From: Altericroceibacterium indicum
Lineage (GTDB): Bacteria; Pseudomonadota; Alphaproteobacteria; Sphingomonadales; Sphingomonadaceae
Length of the DNA stretch: 64,000 nt
Direction: 5' to 3'
Assembly: GCF_009828105.1 (NCBI RefSeq)
Contig: NZ_WTYQ01000001.1
Coordinates: forward strand, 620,001 to 684,000
Shown here piece after piece: positions 54,596 to 63,412 of this stretch. The translations under genes and the position numbers were made by a program. The notes beneath the pieces are model-generated. The model worked only from the letters and a program-made list of their open reading frames with translations, made no database searches and was not told the DNA's origin. How positions within the stretch are numbered: position 1 is the stretch's first letter; every line of letters starts with the position of its first letter.

Positions 54596-55786
54596 GGCCT
54601 CACTTTCATCCGATATCCTCGGGATTCTTACTGTTACTGTCGTTCCTTCACCGCGCTTGCTGGTAATGTCGAGGCGGCCGCGGTGCCGTTCCACGATATG
54701 CTTGACGATTGCAAGCCCCAGTCCGGTTCCACCTGCCATTCTGCTCCGGCCCGGATCAGTACGATAGAAGCGTCTGGTGAGGTGTGGCAGATGTTCCGGC
54801 GCAATGCCTTCGCCGCGGTCCTGCACCTTCAAAACTGCCATATTGCTGGAGTCGAGGAAGAGATCGACTGTCACATTTTCGTCCTGCGCGCCATATTTCA
54901 GCGCATTATCTACCAGGTTGCGGACCAATTGCTCAAGCTGCTGGCGATCACCCCGAATGAGTAAAGGTGTTTCCGAAGGAGTGTAAATGACGCGCTCGAG
55001 CCTGTTAGGGCCAGCCCCGTCGCGCGCTGCCTGCTGGGCTAATGGACCGAGGTAGAGCCTTTCGCTGGGCGCTTCATGTTTTTCTGCTTCCACCCGGCTT
55101 AAGGACATCAAATCGTTCACAAGTGTTTGCAAGCGGCGCGCTTCGCGCAGCACGGTATTATGAAATTTAGCGACCATTTTAGGGTCGGCGCTCTCACCCT
55201 CGTCGCTGAGTGTTTCGATATAACCGATGATGGAAGCGAGCGGGGTGCGCAATTCATGGCTGGCGTTGGCGACGAAGTCGGTATGCGCGCGGCTGATATC
55301 CGCTTCGGCAGTGCGGTTGATGAGTTCCACCAGCCAATAGCGTCCACCAACGGGCTGGCGCGTCATCTGCCATACGCTGCGCGGTCCGGTGAGCCCCTGA
55401 ATGGTGACGGTGCCGCCGGTTTTGCGGGCCATCAGATCTACCGCGGCAGGGTGGCGGAAGGCAACGCGGGCATCCTGTCCGATAATGTGCCGACCGAGAA
55501 CTTCCCGTGCCTCGGCATTGGCGATGATGATCCGGCTGACATCCATCAGTAGCAGCGGCATTCCTGAATGTTCGATCAGGTCGCGCATTCCGGTGCGCGT
55601 CAATTGCATACTATCAGATGGGGGCGGGGCCGAAACCGGGGGCGGGGCCATCAGCCAGAATGAACAGATCCAGACGAAGACGACGATAACCGAAAGAAGG
55701 AATCCGCCACCTGCTGTGACCATTCCAATTCCGGTGGCAAGGGCCAGCGCAACGGCAGGCCAGGGAATCGAGTGACGATCGGTCAT
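54587..55786 (-). CDS. phoR: Phosphate regulon sensor kinase PhoR
   Basis: A 399-residue membrane histidine kinase. Two hydrophobic segments at about 9-45 anchor it, a PAS domain (about 65-160) follows, then HisKA with the phosphorylated His177 in FVANASHELRTP and a HATPase domain with NALKYG, DRGEGIAPEHL and GGTGLGLAIVKHIVERH. It is first in the pst-pho run; the Pho box inside its end suggests phoR itself is transcribed from a separate, probably weak promoter. Confidence 0.93.
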   Translation of the reverse strand: MTDRHSIPWPAVALALATGIGMVTAGGGFLLSVIVVFVWICSFWLMAPPPVSAPPPSDSMQLTRTGMRDLIEHSGMPLLLMDVSRIIIANAEAREVLGRHIIGQDARVAFRHPAAVDLMARKTGGTVTIQGLTGPRSVWQMTRQPVGGRYWLVELINRTAEADISRAHTDFVANASHELRTPLASIIGYIETLSDEGESADPKMVAKFHNTVLREARRLQTLVNDLMSLSRVEAEKHEAPSERLYLGPLAQQAARDGAGPNRLERVIYTPSETPLLIRGDRQQLEQLVRNLVDNALKYGAQDENVTVDLFLDSSNMAVLKVQDRGEGIAPEHLPHLTRRFYRTDPGRSRMAGGTGLGLAIVKHIVERHRGRLDITSKRGEGTTVTVRIPRISDESEALS

Positions 55787-55870
55787 TACAATTTGCGCCT
55801 TAGCCAGCAGGGAGAACTCGCGCCACCCCGGATGTTAATCATGGATATGGGTAATTATAAAGACAGCTTC

Positions 55871-55897
55871 CTCAGCCCTGTTTGCCACAGGGTTGAG
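55871..55897 (-). terminator. Hairpin after the phospholipase gene
   Basis: CTCAGCCCTG (55871-55880) pairs with CAGGGTTGAG (55888-55897) over ten positions, one being a wobble, with a 7-nt loop. It lies 46 bp past the pldA stop and before phoR. No good T run follows, so terminator function is only probable. Confidence 0.45.
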
Positions 55898-55943
55898 AAA
55901 CAGAGTTTACGTGATCGCAACCAATCGGTTTATTTTGAGAGGA

Positions 55944-57197
55944 TTAGCGGATGAAGGCGACACCAACTCTGAAGCGAGTGGTGCGCTTATTATAGTCCAG
56001 CATGTTTTCACCATAGCCGACAAATGACTGTCCGTAGAGATAGACTTCTGGCCCACCAGCCCACAAATTGGGTAGTGGGTAAGAAAGGTCAGCGGCGAGC
56101 GCGCCCTTACCAGTGCTGAAATTGAAGCGGGTATTTGTGGTCAGACGCAGACCATTTTCCTTGCCGACCTGCATCTCAAGGCTGGCGTGGCCACGATAAT
56201 CATCAATATCTTCATTGCCGGTTTTGTCGCCGAGATAAAAGGCCAGGCGAGGGATCACCGTTAACGTGGTCTGATTGCCAAGTGGCACCGATGCCATGGG
56301 CGCGATGTAGAAACTGTTGAGCGAACGTGAATTGTCGCCATCTTGTCCGTTGGACTCGTGGCGAAGGCCACCCATAGCACTGACCGATACGCCGTTGGCC
56401 AGTGTCGAGGAAGGCGCGATGTAAAGCAATTCAGGTTGGAAATCGATATTGCGGAATGGGTAGGAATCCGCGCGAATGTCCCAGAACATACGCTGGGTAT
56501 AGGCAATATGCAGCCCGTCTCTCCATGAGGATGAGAAGTCGGGGCGTTTGTTGTGCGATCCAAACAATTGATATTTAAAGCTGATCTGGATGCGGGCTTC
56601 GGTGTTGGTGCCCGGTCCATAAACGGCATAGATCGGCTCGTAAGCAGTCAAATTGTTGATGAAAACATTGTTAGCTTCACGGTCAATCGGTGGCGGTGCG
56701 GGCAGGGTGGCATCTGCTGCGGCGAGGGAGACATCGCTATCGGGGGCAATGGCCGGGCTAATATCCTGTGTGCTTTGCTGCGTGCTGGCATCTGCCAAGG
56801 CGGTCTGTGCAAGCTCTGTCAAAGCAATCTTCTGCGTGCTCCAGGCAGGAACAGAGATCAATTTGCCGGCAAGTTCGGTTTCTCCGGCGATACCATAGCG
56901 GGCTGCAGCAAAACTTCCCGGTGCCACCACCATATTGGCGGGGGTTGCGGGGTCACGTTTCAGCCAGATGCTACGCTCATTCCCTTCGTCATCAACATGG
57001 GCTTCGACCCGATCGGGCAAGGCAACGACCTGCTCTCCTTTTGCGGAGTTGAGGAAGCGTAGTTCAACCAGAACAACACCGTCCTCCCGGTTCTGTGTTG
57101 CTCGGCTTACAATCGTTTCCACTGGGGTCTGAGCCTTGGCGCAGACCGGCAGAGACAAGCCTAGCAGAGCCGCCGATAGGAGAAGATATGTTTTCAT
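55944..57197 (-). CDS. pldA: Outer-membrane phospholipase A with N-terminal extra domain
   Basis: A 417-residue exported protein. After a signal peptide (cut near AKAQ, residue 23), residues about 25-165 form an extra domain absent from the 289-residue E. coli enzyme; the barrel follows from about 180. Catalytic residues are His280 and Ser282 in LRHESNG, with Asn294 as the third member (SLNSFY). OMPLA cleaves phospholipids that appear in the outer leaflet. It stands just before phoR on the same strand; a link to phosphate stress through lipid turnover is possible, but I see no convincing Pho box before it. Confidence 0.88.
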   Translation of the reverse strand: MKTYLLLSAALLGLSLPVCAKAQTPVETIVSRATQNREDGVVLVELRFLNSAKGEQVVALPDRVEAHVDDEGNERSIWLKRDPATPANMVVAPGSFAAARYGIAGETELAGKLISVPAWSTQKIALTELAQTALADASTQQSTQDISPAIAPDSDVSLAAADATLPAPPPIDREANNVFINNLTAYEPIYAVYGPGTNTEARIQISFKYQLFGSHNKRPDFSSSWRDGLHIAYTQRMFWDIRADSYPFRNIDFQPELLYIAPSSTLANGVSVSAMGGLRHESNGQDGDNSRSLNSFYIAPMASVPLGNQTTLTVIPRLAFYLGDKTGNEDIDDYRGHASLEMQVGKENGLRLTTNTRFNFSTGKGALAADLSYPLPNLWAGGPEVYLYGQSFVGYGENMLDYNKRTTRFRVGVAFIR

Positions 57198-57402
57198 GCG
57201 ACCGCTTGGTGCCCATTATTATCGGAATTAGATCGCGGATTATCTTCTTTGACGCAATAGATGCAAGTGGGGGCAGATAAGTGTGACATTTTCTGCGGAA
57301 CGGAGTTGCCCTATGGGCACAACCTCTCCTGAAGAAGAGGGTTAAGATACGTCTTCAGGTGTTGCAGTTTTTGGGGGCAGCGGCGAGCGGAAGAAATGAA
57401 GC

Positions 57403-58071
57403 TCAACCGAAGCAATGAAAGTCGCGCACGATCAGGTCGAGCGTCTTGCTCTGATATTCGGCTTTGGATTGTGCAGTGTTGTCCAGATCATGGCGTTCCA
57501 AAATCCGCCGGTGCGGTGATGATACAAGAGCATCGAGCAGGAAGGAGGCAAGGAAATCCAATTCCTCGTCTTTCACACCGTCAAATTCCGGCATGGCTTT
57601 CAGGAGGTTGATGAACGGACCTCGTCCCACTTTCACCAGGTCTCCGGGAGCAATGCGCTTTTCATATCCTTTATCTTGCGCTTCCAGCCATTTAATCAGC
57701 GATTGCAATCCGATGACGCGCGGCTCAAGCGACATATCCAGCATTTCACCTGCCAGAGACAGCAATTGCTCACGGTTCGAACCGTTCGGTATATGGGTTT
57801 TGAAATCGTCCAGCTGGTGCTCAAGTCCATGCTCGATGGCTGCCATGAGCAGCCCTATTTTGGACTCGAAGCGCGCATAGAGCGTGCGTTTGGAAACACT
57901 GGCAGCAGCAGCGATGGCGTTCATGCTGGTCTGTTCAGCGCCATGGGTGATGAATTGTTCGAGCGCGGCATCAAGAATATGCGTATTCAGGCGTGCTGCC
58001 ACTTCTTGCGTGGGCCGTCCGCCCTTGGGACTGCGTGGCGGTATGCGTGCATTCCCGGATAATCTATCCAT
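57403..58071 (-). CDS. TetR/AcrR family regulator
   Basis: A 222-residue repressor-type protein. The N-terminal helix-turn-helix (about 28-72) reads TSMNAIAAAASVSKRTLYARF, typical of TetR; the C-terminal ligand/dimer domain resembles the type with GDLVKVGRGPF and is not assigned. A basic Pro-rich tail (about 1-20) precedes the HTH. Its target is unknown; pldA lies downstream on the same strand after 205 bp that include an 8-bp inverted repeat (57328-57335 with 57352-57359). Confidence 0.88.
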   Translation of the reverse strand: MDRLSGNARIPPRSPKGGRPTQEVAARLNTHILDAALEQFITHGAEQTSMNAIAAAASVSKRTLYARFESKIGLLMAAIEHGLEHQLDDFKTHIPNGSNREQLLSLAGEMLDMSLEPRVIGLQSLIKWLEAQDKGYEKRIAPGDLVKVGRGPFINLLKAMPEFDGVKDEELDFLASFLLDALVSSPHRRILERHDLDNTAQSKAEYQSKTLDLIVRDFHCFG

Positions 58072-58309
58072 TGCATTCCTCTCCAGAGCAATCCGATCCA
58101 GCCATCTGTTGGATTCGGAAATATAGCGTGGGGGAGGTACGCCGCAGATTTAATTTGCTCCTGTCCCGAATGGCGACCGATCGGCCGCTAAGGGCTTGTA
58201 AAGCAAATTGCAAAAACGCACTTCACCATTCAAAATCTCTGGGGAGGGTAGCTTTAAGCAATTCTGCTTGCCAATGAGTGTTTAACACCATTGACACAAA
58301 GTAAAGCCA

Positions 58310-58385
58310 TGGTGACCCCTACGGGAATCGAACCCGTGTTTCAGCCGTGAAAGGGCCGCGTCCTGGACCGCTAGACGAAGGGGCC
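58310..58385 (-). tRNA. tRNA-Glu (TTC), copy 1
   Basis: A 76-nt cloverleaf on the minus strand with CCA encoded. Acceptor GGCCCCT pairs with AGGGGTC, the anticodon loop CTTTCAC holds TTC, and the T-arm is GGGTTCGATTCCC. It is identical to the copy 26 bp upstream in the direction of transcription. Confidence 0.97.
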
Positions 58386-58411
58386 AACAAAGGCATTTTT
58401 ACATTCCGCCG

Positions 58412-58487
58412 TGGTGACCCCTACGGGAATCGAACCCGTGTTTCAGCCGTGAAAGGGCCGCGTCCTGGACCGCTAGACGAAGGGGCC
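58412..58487 (-). tRNA. tRNA-Glu (TTC), copy 2
   Basis: Same 76 bases as the neighbouring tRNA-Glu, including the encoded CCA. The two genes lie in tandem with a 26-bp spacer and are probably cut from one precursor. Confidence 0.97.
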
Positions 58488-58557
58488 GTCTCGGTGGAGC
58501 GCCGCACTTAGGGGGGTCTTTTCGGACCGTCAAGCCCTCTGTTTAATTCAATGCATT

Positions 58558-60348
58558 TTAGTTGGCCCAAGCCGCATCTTCGAGATGCAGTTCGGCCTGC
58601 GGGCGACTTCCCCAGTCATCAATCTTTACCCGGCCAGAGAGCCAGAGTTCGCGCCCCTGTGCGCCGTGCAGCAACGCCTGACCCATATCACTTTCCGCTG
58701 CGCGAAAAGCGATGGCCTTGAAGGATGCACCATCCTTACCGCGTGCGATAACCCGCAGATGGTTGTTTCCGACGATATCGGCTTTCACCAGATAGACCGG
58801 CCCAACCGCCACACGCGGTCCTGGCCAGCCCACGCCAAAAGGCCCGGCGCTATCGAGTGTTTCCACCAGATCCGGGCGCAATCCGCCGGGGGCAACTGCT
58901 AGATCCAACAGCATTGTCTGGCCTTCCATGGCACGCGAAACCGGGCCGGAGAGCTTTTCATCCAGCCACTCAGCCAGCGCGTCCACCTTATCCGAATCGA
59001 CCGTAAGGCCGGCAGCCATGGCGTGGCCGCCACCCGCTACCAGCAAGTCCATTTCGCGAGCAGCAATGATAGCTGCGCCAAGATCCACGCCAGCAATCGA
59101 ACGGCCCGATCCTTTGCCTTGTCCGGTCTCTTCATCGAGCGCGATGACGAGTGTGGGCTTGCCGGTCTTTTCTTTGATCCGGCCAGCGACAATTCCGATC
59201 ACACCTGGGTGCCAGCCACGCCCCGACACGACTATGACAGAGCGATTGTGCTGTGCGTCTATCTGGCTTTCAGCTGCTTCCTGAACGGCTGCCTCTACAG
59301 CGCGACGTTCTTCATTAAGATCAGAGAGTTGTTCGGCAATCCTCCGGGCTTCTTCAGGATCTTCGGTGGTCAAAAGTCGCACGCCTAAAGTCGATTCTCC
59401 GACCCGCCCTCCGGCATTAATGCGCGGGCCAAGAGCAAAGCCGCAATCGCTGCAAGTGGGGGCCCGGCTTAGGCGGCTTGCGTCAATCAGCGCAGCCATC
59501 CCAACATTCGCGCGGCGCGCCATGACTTTGAGCCCTTGCGCCACAAAAGCACGGTTCAAACCACGAATCGCTGCCACATCAGCCACCGTGCCAAGTGCCA
59601 CGAGATCCAGCAGCGAAAAAAGGTCAGGCTCGGCGCGATCTTTAAAATAGCCAAGCTGGCGCAATTTCCGGGTGATCGCTACTGCAAGAAGGAAAGCAAC
59701 ACCCACCGCTGCAAGGTGACCATGCGCTGCGGCATCGTCTGATTCGTCGAGCCGGTTGGGATTGACCAGCGCCAGCGTGCGAGGAAGTTCGGGCGCACAT
59801 TTGTGGTGATCGACCACAATCACATCAACGCCTGCATCACTGGCTTGGGCCAGCGCATCATAAGCCATCGCACCGCAATCGACAGTCACAATCAGGCTGG
59901 AGCCTTCGCGCCCTAATCGCAACAATGCTTCACCACTCGGCCCATAGCCTTCCAGTAAGCGGTCAGGAATATAATGCCCGGCATTATGCCCCAGCATTCT
60001 AAACAGGCGGATGAGCAGAGCGGAGCTGGTAGCGCCATCTACATCATAATCGCCGTAAATCGTTACATTTTCACGTGCGATAATGGATTGGGAAATGCGT
60101 TCAGCAGCCTTTTCCATATCATTGAAAATCGCAGGGTCTGGCAGGAAGCTACGCAAATTTGGCTTGCGGTGCAGTTCGATATTATCCCGTGTTACTCCAC
60201 GAGCGAGCAGCAATTGTGTGACAATATCGTCTTCCAGCCCGATGGCGCCGCCATTCAATTCCATATTGCCGCCGCGCCAGTGCCACGCTTTCCCTGAGAG
60301 AGAGCGCTCCACCCCGAATACTGCTGTCTTAGTTACCATGCGCGGCAT
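58558..60348 (-). CDS. recJ: Single-stranded-DNA exonuclease RecJ
   Basis: A 596-residue 5'-3' exonuclease used in recombination and mismatch repair. The DHH-phosphoesterase motifs are DYDVDGATS (residues 100-108), VTVDCGA, and VVDHHK (DHH at 180-182); DHHA1 and the OB-fold follow, with SGRGWHPGVIGIVAGRI and GGGHAMAAGLTV. Complete length for the family. The tRNA-Glu pair lies downstream, the unknown gene is divergent. Confidence 0.96.
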   Translation of the reverse strand: MPRMVTKTAVFGVERSLSGKAWHWRGGNMELNGGAIGLEDDIVTQLLLARGVTRDNIELHRKPNLRSFLPDPAIFNDMEKAAERISQSIIARENVTIYGDYDVDGATSSALLIRLFRMLGHNAGHYIPDRLLEGYGPSGEALLRLGREGSSLIVTVDCGAMAYDALAQASDAGVDVIVVDHHKCAPELPRTLALVNPNRLDESDDAAAHGHLAAVGVAFLLAVAITRKLRQLGYFKDRAEPDLFSLLDLVALGTVADVAAIRGLNRAFVAQGLKVMARRANVGMAALIDASRLSRAPTCSDCGFALGPRINAGGRVGESTLGVRLLTTEDPEEARRIAEQLSDLNEERRAVEAAVQEAAESQIDAQHNRSVIVVSGRGWHPGVIGIVAGRIKEKTGKPTLVIALDEETGQGKGSGRSIAGVDLGAAIIAAREMDLLVAGGGHAMAAGLTVDSDKVDALAEWLDEKLSGPVSRAMEGQTMLLDLAVAPGGLRPDLVETLDSAGPFGVGWPGPRVAVGPVYLVKADIVGNNHLRVIARGKDGASFKAIAFRAAESDMGQALLHGAQGRELWLSGRVKIDDWGSRPQAELHLEDAAWAN

Positions 60349-60539
60349 CTAAACCAGTTGGCCGGGGCGGGGAAGGGCGGGGCTGGCGACAACATGTTTA
60401 CTTTCGGGTTAACGATTGGCTCCGTTTTTGTTGCTAGAGAGATTAAATATTGTTTTATCCAGCACTATAGCCGTTTCGGTGGGCACTTCACGGGCGCAAT
60501 TCTAAAGAAACCGAGAGTGTTGTGGGGCATGATTTTGAG

Positions 60540-61385
60540 ATGGCAATTAGACAGGACAATATGCTTGCACTTTATTGCTCGGTTTTTTTCACTCCGGGCA
60601 AGAGGCCTAGCTTTGATGCCATTTGGCGCATGTGCGAAGACAGTGGAAATACTATTGAATTAAGGTCGGCAACAGTTGGTCGGACGTCTCTTTCTTATGC
60701 CGGATTTCAATTCGAACTGAATGGGCTTAGCCCAGGGCGGCCTGCCTTTGTACCGCGTGAAACCCGCAATGCTCGGATAGGTGTTGAGTTTCGCTCGGGC
60801 GAATTCGAATCGGTCGAACTGTCACTATGGGTAGCCAAAAATGTGGAATTTCGTCTGGCAAACCCTGTCCGGGCGCTGACCCATGTGGCTGCGGAGTTGA
60901 GCGAATTACCTGATGCTCGGGCTGTTCAATGGAATCGATCAAAAAATCTCTGTCAGACAGAGAGATTTCGTAACGCCATCCGTAAATGGCCGAAACGAGA
61001 CGCGCTGCCCAGCGAGGGGCTCATCTCCATTTGTCGGATGCCTGATGGCGGGCTTCAGACGGACGGGTTGCACTTGTTTTCCGGACAGGAGGTCCGGCTT
61101 GAACCTGAAGTGGCGGAAGCGGTTACGGAAAGCCACCAGATCGCCTTAAGCATTGCGCAGAGATTTGCGCGTGAAGGCGCACTCGCTGCTCCAATGCGGA
61201 TCAAAAACCCCTTTGGAGGACATTTGCGGATCGAACCGTCAGAGAACAAACGCTTTATTCGTGTCTGGGTGGATGTTGTGCCCCGCCCATTTGGAGTTAC
61301 GAGCGAATATCGTAGGAATTCGGGGAGGCATAAGGGCACTCAAAAATGGAGCATTACCCAGTGGGTTCCGCCCTCATTGATCTGA
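60540..61385 (+). CDS. Conserved-looking protein of unknown function
   Basis: A 281-residue protein I do not recognise. No signal peptide, lipobox or membrane helix is visible. It has alternating strand-like segments in the first half (about 10-115) and a helical, Arg-rich segment (about 125-150), then a motif GLISICRMPDGGLQTDGLHL and a basic C-terminus with many Arg/Lys (about 245-275). The open frame is clean, codon use resembles its neighbours, and there is no competing ORF, so it is probably a gene. The start at ATG 60540 is preferred over the in-frame GTG at 60522. It stands alone between divergent recJ and convergent leuA. Confidence 0.7.
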   Translation: MAIRQDNMLALYCSVFFTPGKRPSFDAIWRMCEDSGNTIELRSATVGRTSLSYAGFQFELNGLSPGRPAFVPRETRNARIGVEFRSGEFESVELSLWVAKNVEFRLANPVRALTHVAAELSELPDARAVQWNRSKNLCQTERFRNAIRKWPKRDALPSEGLISICRMPDGGLQTDGLHLFSGQEVRLEPEVAEAVTESHQIALSIAQRFAREGALAAPMRIKNPFGGHLRIEPSENKRFIRVWVDVVPRPFGVTSEYRRNSGRHKGTQKWSITQWVPPSLI

Positions 61386-61451
61386 AGCCCTGATGCAGTA
61401 ATTTGGCTGAAACAGTGTCTGCGGTTCAGGCCGCAGACACTGCTATAAAAC

Positions 61452-63137
61452 TCAGCTCTGCTTGCGCAGAGCACCATTTGCGGCGCTGAGGATCGCGCGA
61501 ACACTGGCGGTAGCCACGTCGCTATCAATTCCCACGCCCCATACTGTTTCACCAGTCGGTAAATGGCATTCGAGATAGGCTGCAGCCTTGGCATCGGTGC
61601 CTTTGGTGAGAGCATGTTCGGTGTAGTCGGTCACTTCCAGTTCAACTCCGAAAGTATCCTTGATTGTAGCTAGGACGGAACCAACCAGCCCCTTGCCGCG
61701 CCCGCTCACGCGTTGGGCCTGGCCATCCACTTCGATGGTGCCTGTGAAAACTCGTGTGCCATCCGCGGCCCGGCCTTCATCATAATCGACCAGACGGAAG
61801 CGGCGCTTTTCAATCTTTACGAAATAGGCTTCGCGGAAGACCTGCCAGATATCCTCGGCATTCAACTCGCGGCTCATTTCGTCAGCAACGCGTTGCACAT
61901 GGCGGGAGAAATCAGATTGCAGTTTCTTAGGCAGTTTGAGCCCTTGGTTCTGCTCCAAAACCCACGCAAAACCGCCTTTACCGCTTTGTGAATTGACGCG
62001 AATCACCGCCTCATAGTCGCGGCCCAGATCAGCCGGGTCGATGGGCAGGTAAGGCACCCGCCACAATTCATCATTGCGCTGTTCTTGTGCAGCAAAGCCC
62101 TTCTTGATGGCATCCTGGTGGCTGCCGGAAAATGCGGTGAAGACAAATTCACCGCCATAAGGGTGCCGCTGATGGACTGGAATCTGATTGCAAAATTCGA
62201 CTGTCTCAATGACCTTGTCGATATCCGAGAAGTCCAGTTCCGGATCAATGCCTTGCGTGTAGAGATTGAGGCCGACTGTTACGAGGCAGCAATTGCCCGT
62301 GCGTTCGCCATTACCAAACAGGCACCCTTCCACCCGATCAGCGCCTGCCATCAGGCCTAATTCTGCGGCTGCAACGCCTGTTCCGCGATCATTATGCGTA
62401 TGCAAAGAAATCACCGCGCTTTCGCGATTAGGCAGGTTGCGGCAGAAATATTCGATCTGATCGGCGTAAATATTAGGCGTTGCGGCTTCTACCGTTGCGG
62501 GCAGGTTGAGAATGATCGGCTTTTCCGGCGTCGGCTGAAGGACGTTCATCACTGCTTCGCAAACCTCGATTGAGAAATCTAGTTCAGCCGTGGAGAAGGT
62601 TTCCGGTGAATATTCGAAGTTCCAATCCGTGCCAGGGCGCTTCGCGGCTTCGTCGCGCAGAATTTTTGCGCCATTCACAGCGATCTCACGCACTTCATCG
62701 CGGCTCATTCGGAAGACGATTTCGCGCCAGGCTGGCGAAACAGCATTATAAAGGTGGACAATGGCGGCGTGAACACCTTCGAGACTGTCGAAGCTTTTGG
62801 TAATAAGGTCATGGCGTGACTGGGTCAGCACCTGCACCATCACATCTTCAGGAATGCGATCCTGTTGGACCAAAGACTGGATAAAATCGAATTCTGTCGC
62901 GCCAGCGCTGGGGAAGCCGACTTCTATTTCTTTCAGTCCGACTTCAACCAGGAGGTCGAAAAAGCGGTTCTTCTTCACCGCATCCATGGGGTCGATAATC
63001 GACTGATTGCCATCGCGAAGATCCGTGGACAGCCAGCGCGGCGCCTTGGTGATCGTGCGGGAAGGCCACTGCCGATCAGGCAGATCGATTTGCGGGAAGG
63101 GTCGGTATTTCCGGCTCGGATTTTTGAGCATAGTCAT
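61452..63137 (-). CDS. leuA: 2-isopropylmalate synthase
   Basis: A 561-residue enzyme committing 2-oxoisovalerate to leucine. The catalytic TIM-barrel has STDLRDGNQSIIDPM (metal-binding Asp, about 38-52) and SLHTHNDRGTG; the linker and C-terminal allosteric domain for leucine feedback (about 430-561) contain GKGLVGSVLATIKDTFG. The long type is found in alphaproteobacteria and actinobacteria. A leader with a leucine-rich 15-codon ORF and competing hairpins precedes it. Confidence 0.96.
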   Translation of the reverse strand: MTMLKNPSRKYRPFPQIDLPDRQWPSRTITKAPRWLSTDLRDGNQSIIDPMDAVKKNRFFDLLVEVGLKEIEVGFPSAGATEFDFIQSLVQQDRIPEDVMVQVLTQSRHDLITKSFDSLEGVHAAIVHLYNAVSPAWREIVFRMSRDEVREIAVNGAKILRDEAAKRPGTDWNFEYSPETFSTAELDFSIEVCEAVMNVLQPTPEKPIILNLPATVEAATPNIYADQIEYFCRNLPNRESAVISLHTHNDRGTGVAAAELGLMAGADRVEGCLFGNGERTGNCCLVTVGLNLYTQGIDPELDFSDIDKVIETVEFCNQIPVHQRHPYGGEFVFTAFSGSHQDAIKKGFAAQEQRNDELWRVPYLPIDPADLGRDYEAVIRVNSQSGKGGFAWVLEQNQGLKLPKKLQSDFSRHVQRVADEMSRELNAEDIWQVFREAYFVKIEKRRFRLVDYDEGRAADGTRVFTGTIEVDGQAQRVSGRGKGLVGSVLATIKDTFGVELEVTDYTEHALTKGTDAKAAAYLECHLPTGETVWGVGIDSDVATASVRAILSAANGALRKQS

Positions 63138-63212
63138 AATGCAAACAGCCTTATCGCTTTACGTCCGCGCGGCAAGGGCGCGGTAGAGAATTTCAATGGA
63201 ATTTCGTAAAGA

Positions 63213-63270
63213 GCCCTTAGGCGGGTGCCCGGCGAAAGCGCACGAGCGAAATGGCACGCCTAAGGGCGTG
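63213..63270 (-). promoter_or_regulatory. Competing hairpins in the leuA leader
   Basis: On the minus strand a short hairpin pairs 63265-63270 with 63255-63260 (6 of 6), while a longer stem pairs 63257-63267 with 63213-63223 (11 of 11). The two share bases and exclude each other. The long stem is followed by a short T run (TCTTT). They overlap the end of the leucine-rich ORF, as expected for an attenuator. Confidence 0.5.
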
Positions 63271-63307
63271 TAAGTCGAAGCAGCGATAGGAGTTCGCGTC
63301 GAGCCAT
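63260..63307 (-). CDS. Candidate leucine leader peptide of leuA
   Basis: A 15-codon ORF, MARRELLSLLRLTRP, with five leucine codons (positions 6, 7, 9, 10, 12), ending 122 bases before the leuA start. Its stop lies inside mutually exclusive hairpins. This is the design of ribosome-mediated attenuation known for amino-acid operons. Weak point: no clear ribosome site precedes the ATG. A longer 80-residue ORF in another frame (63159-63401) has no such design. Confidence 0.5.
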   Translation of the reverse strand: MARRELLSLLRLTRP

Positions 63308-63412
63308 GAGGACCATATGGCGAGGCGAGAGATATTTGTCCAGCCTCGCCATGCAGCAAAGAAGCGCTCGGATCAGACCGAACGCCTCTTTGTCGTTCCA
63401 TATTACCTTACA

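Noticed and set aside
57270-57300. Possible Pho box before pldA (TGTCAC on the minus strand)
   Set aside because: Only one of the two repeats is recognisable; the second has too many mismatches.
58310-58487. Direct repeats that could suggest a CRISPR or duplicated element
   Set aside because: They are two complete tRNA-Glu genes in tandem.
63159-63401. 80-codon minus-strand ORF upstream of leuA
   Set aside because: No ribosome site or motif; it overlaps the leucine-rich leader peptide in another frame.
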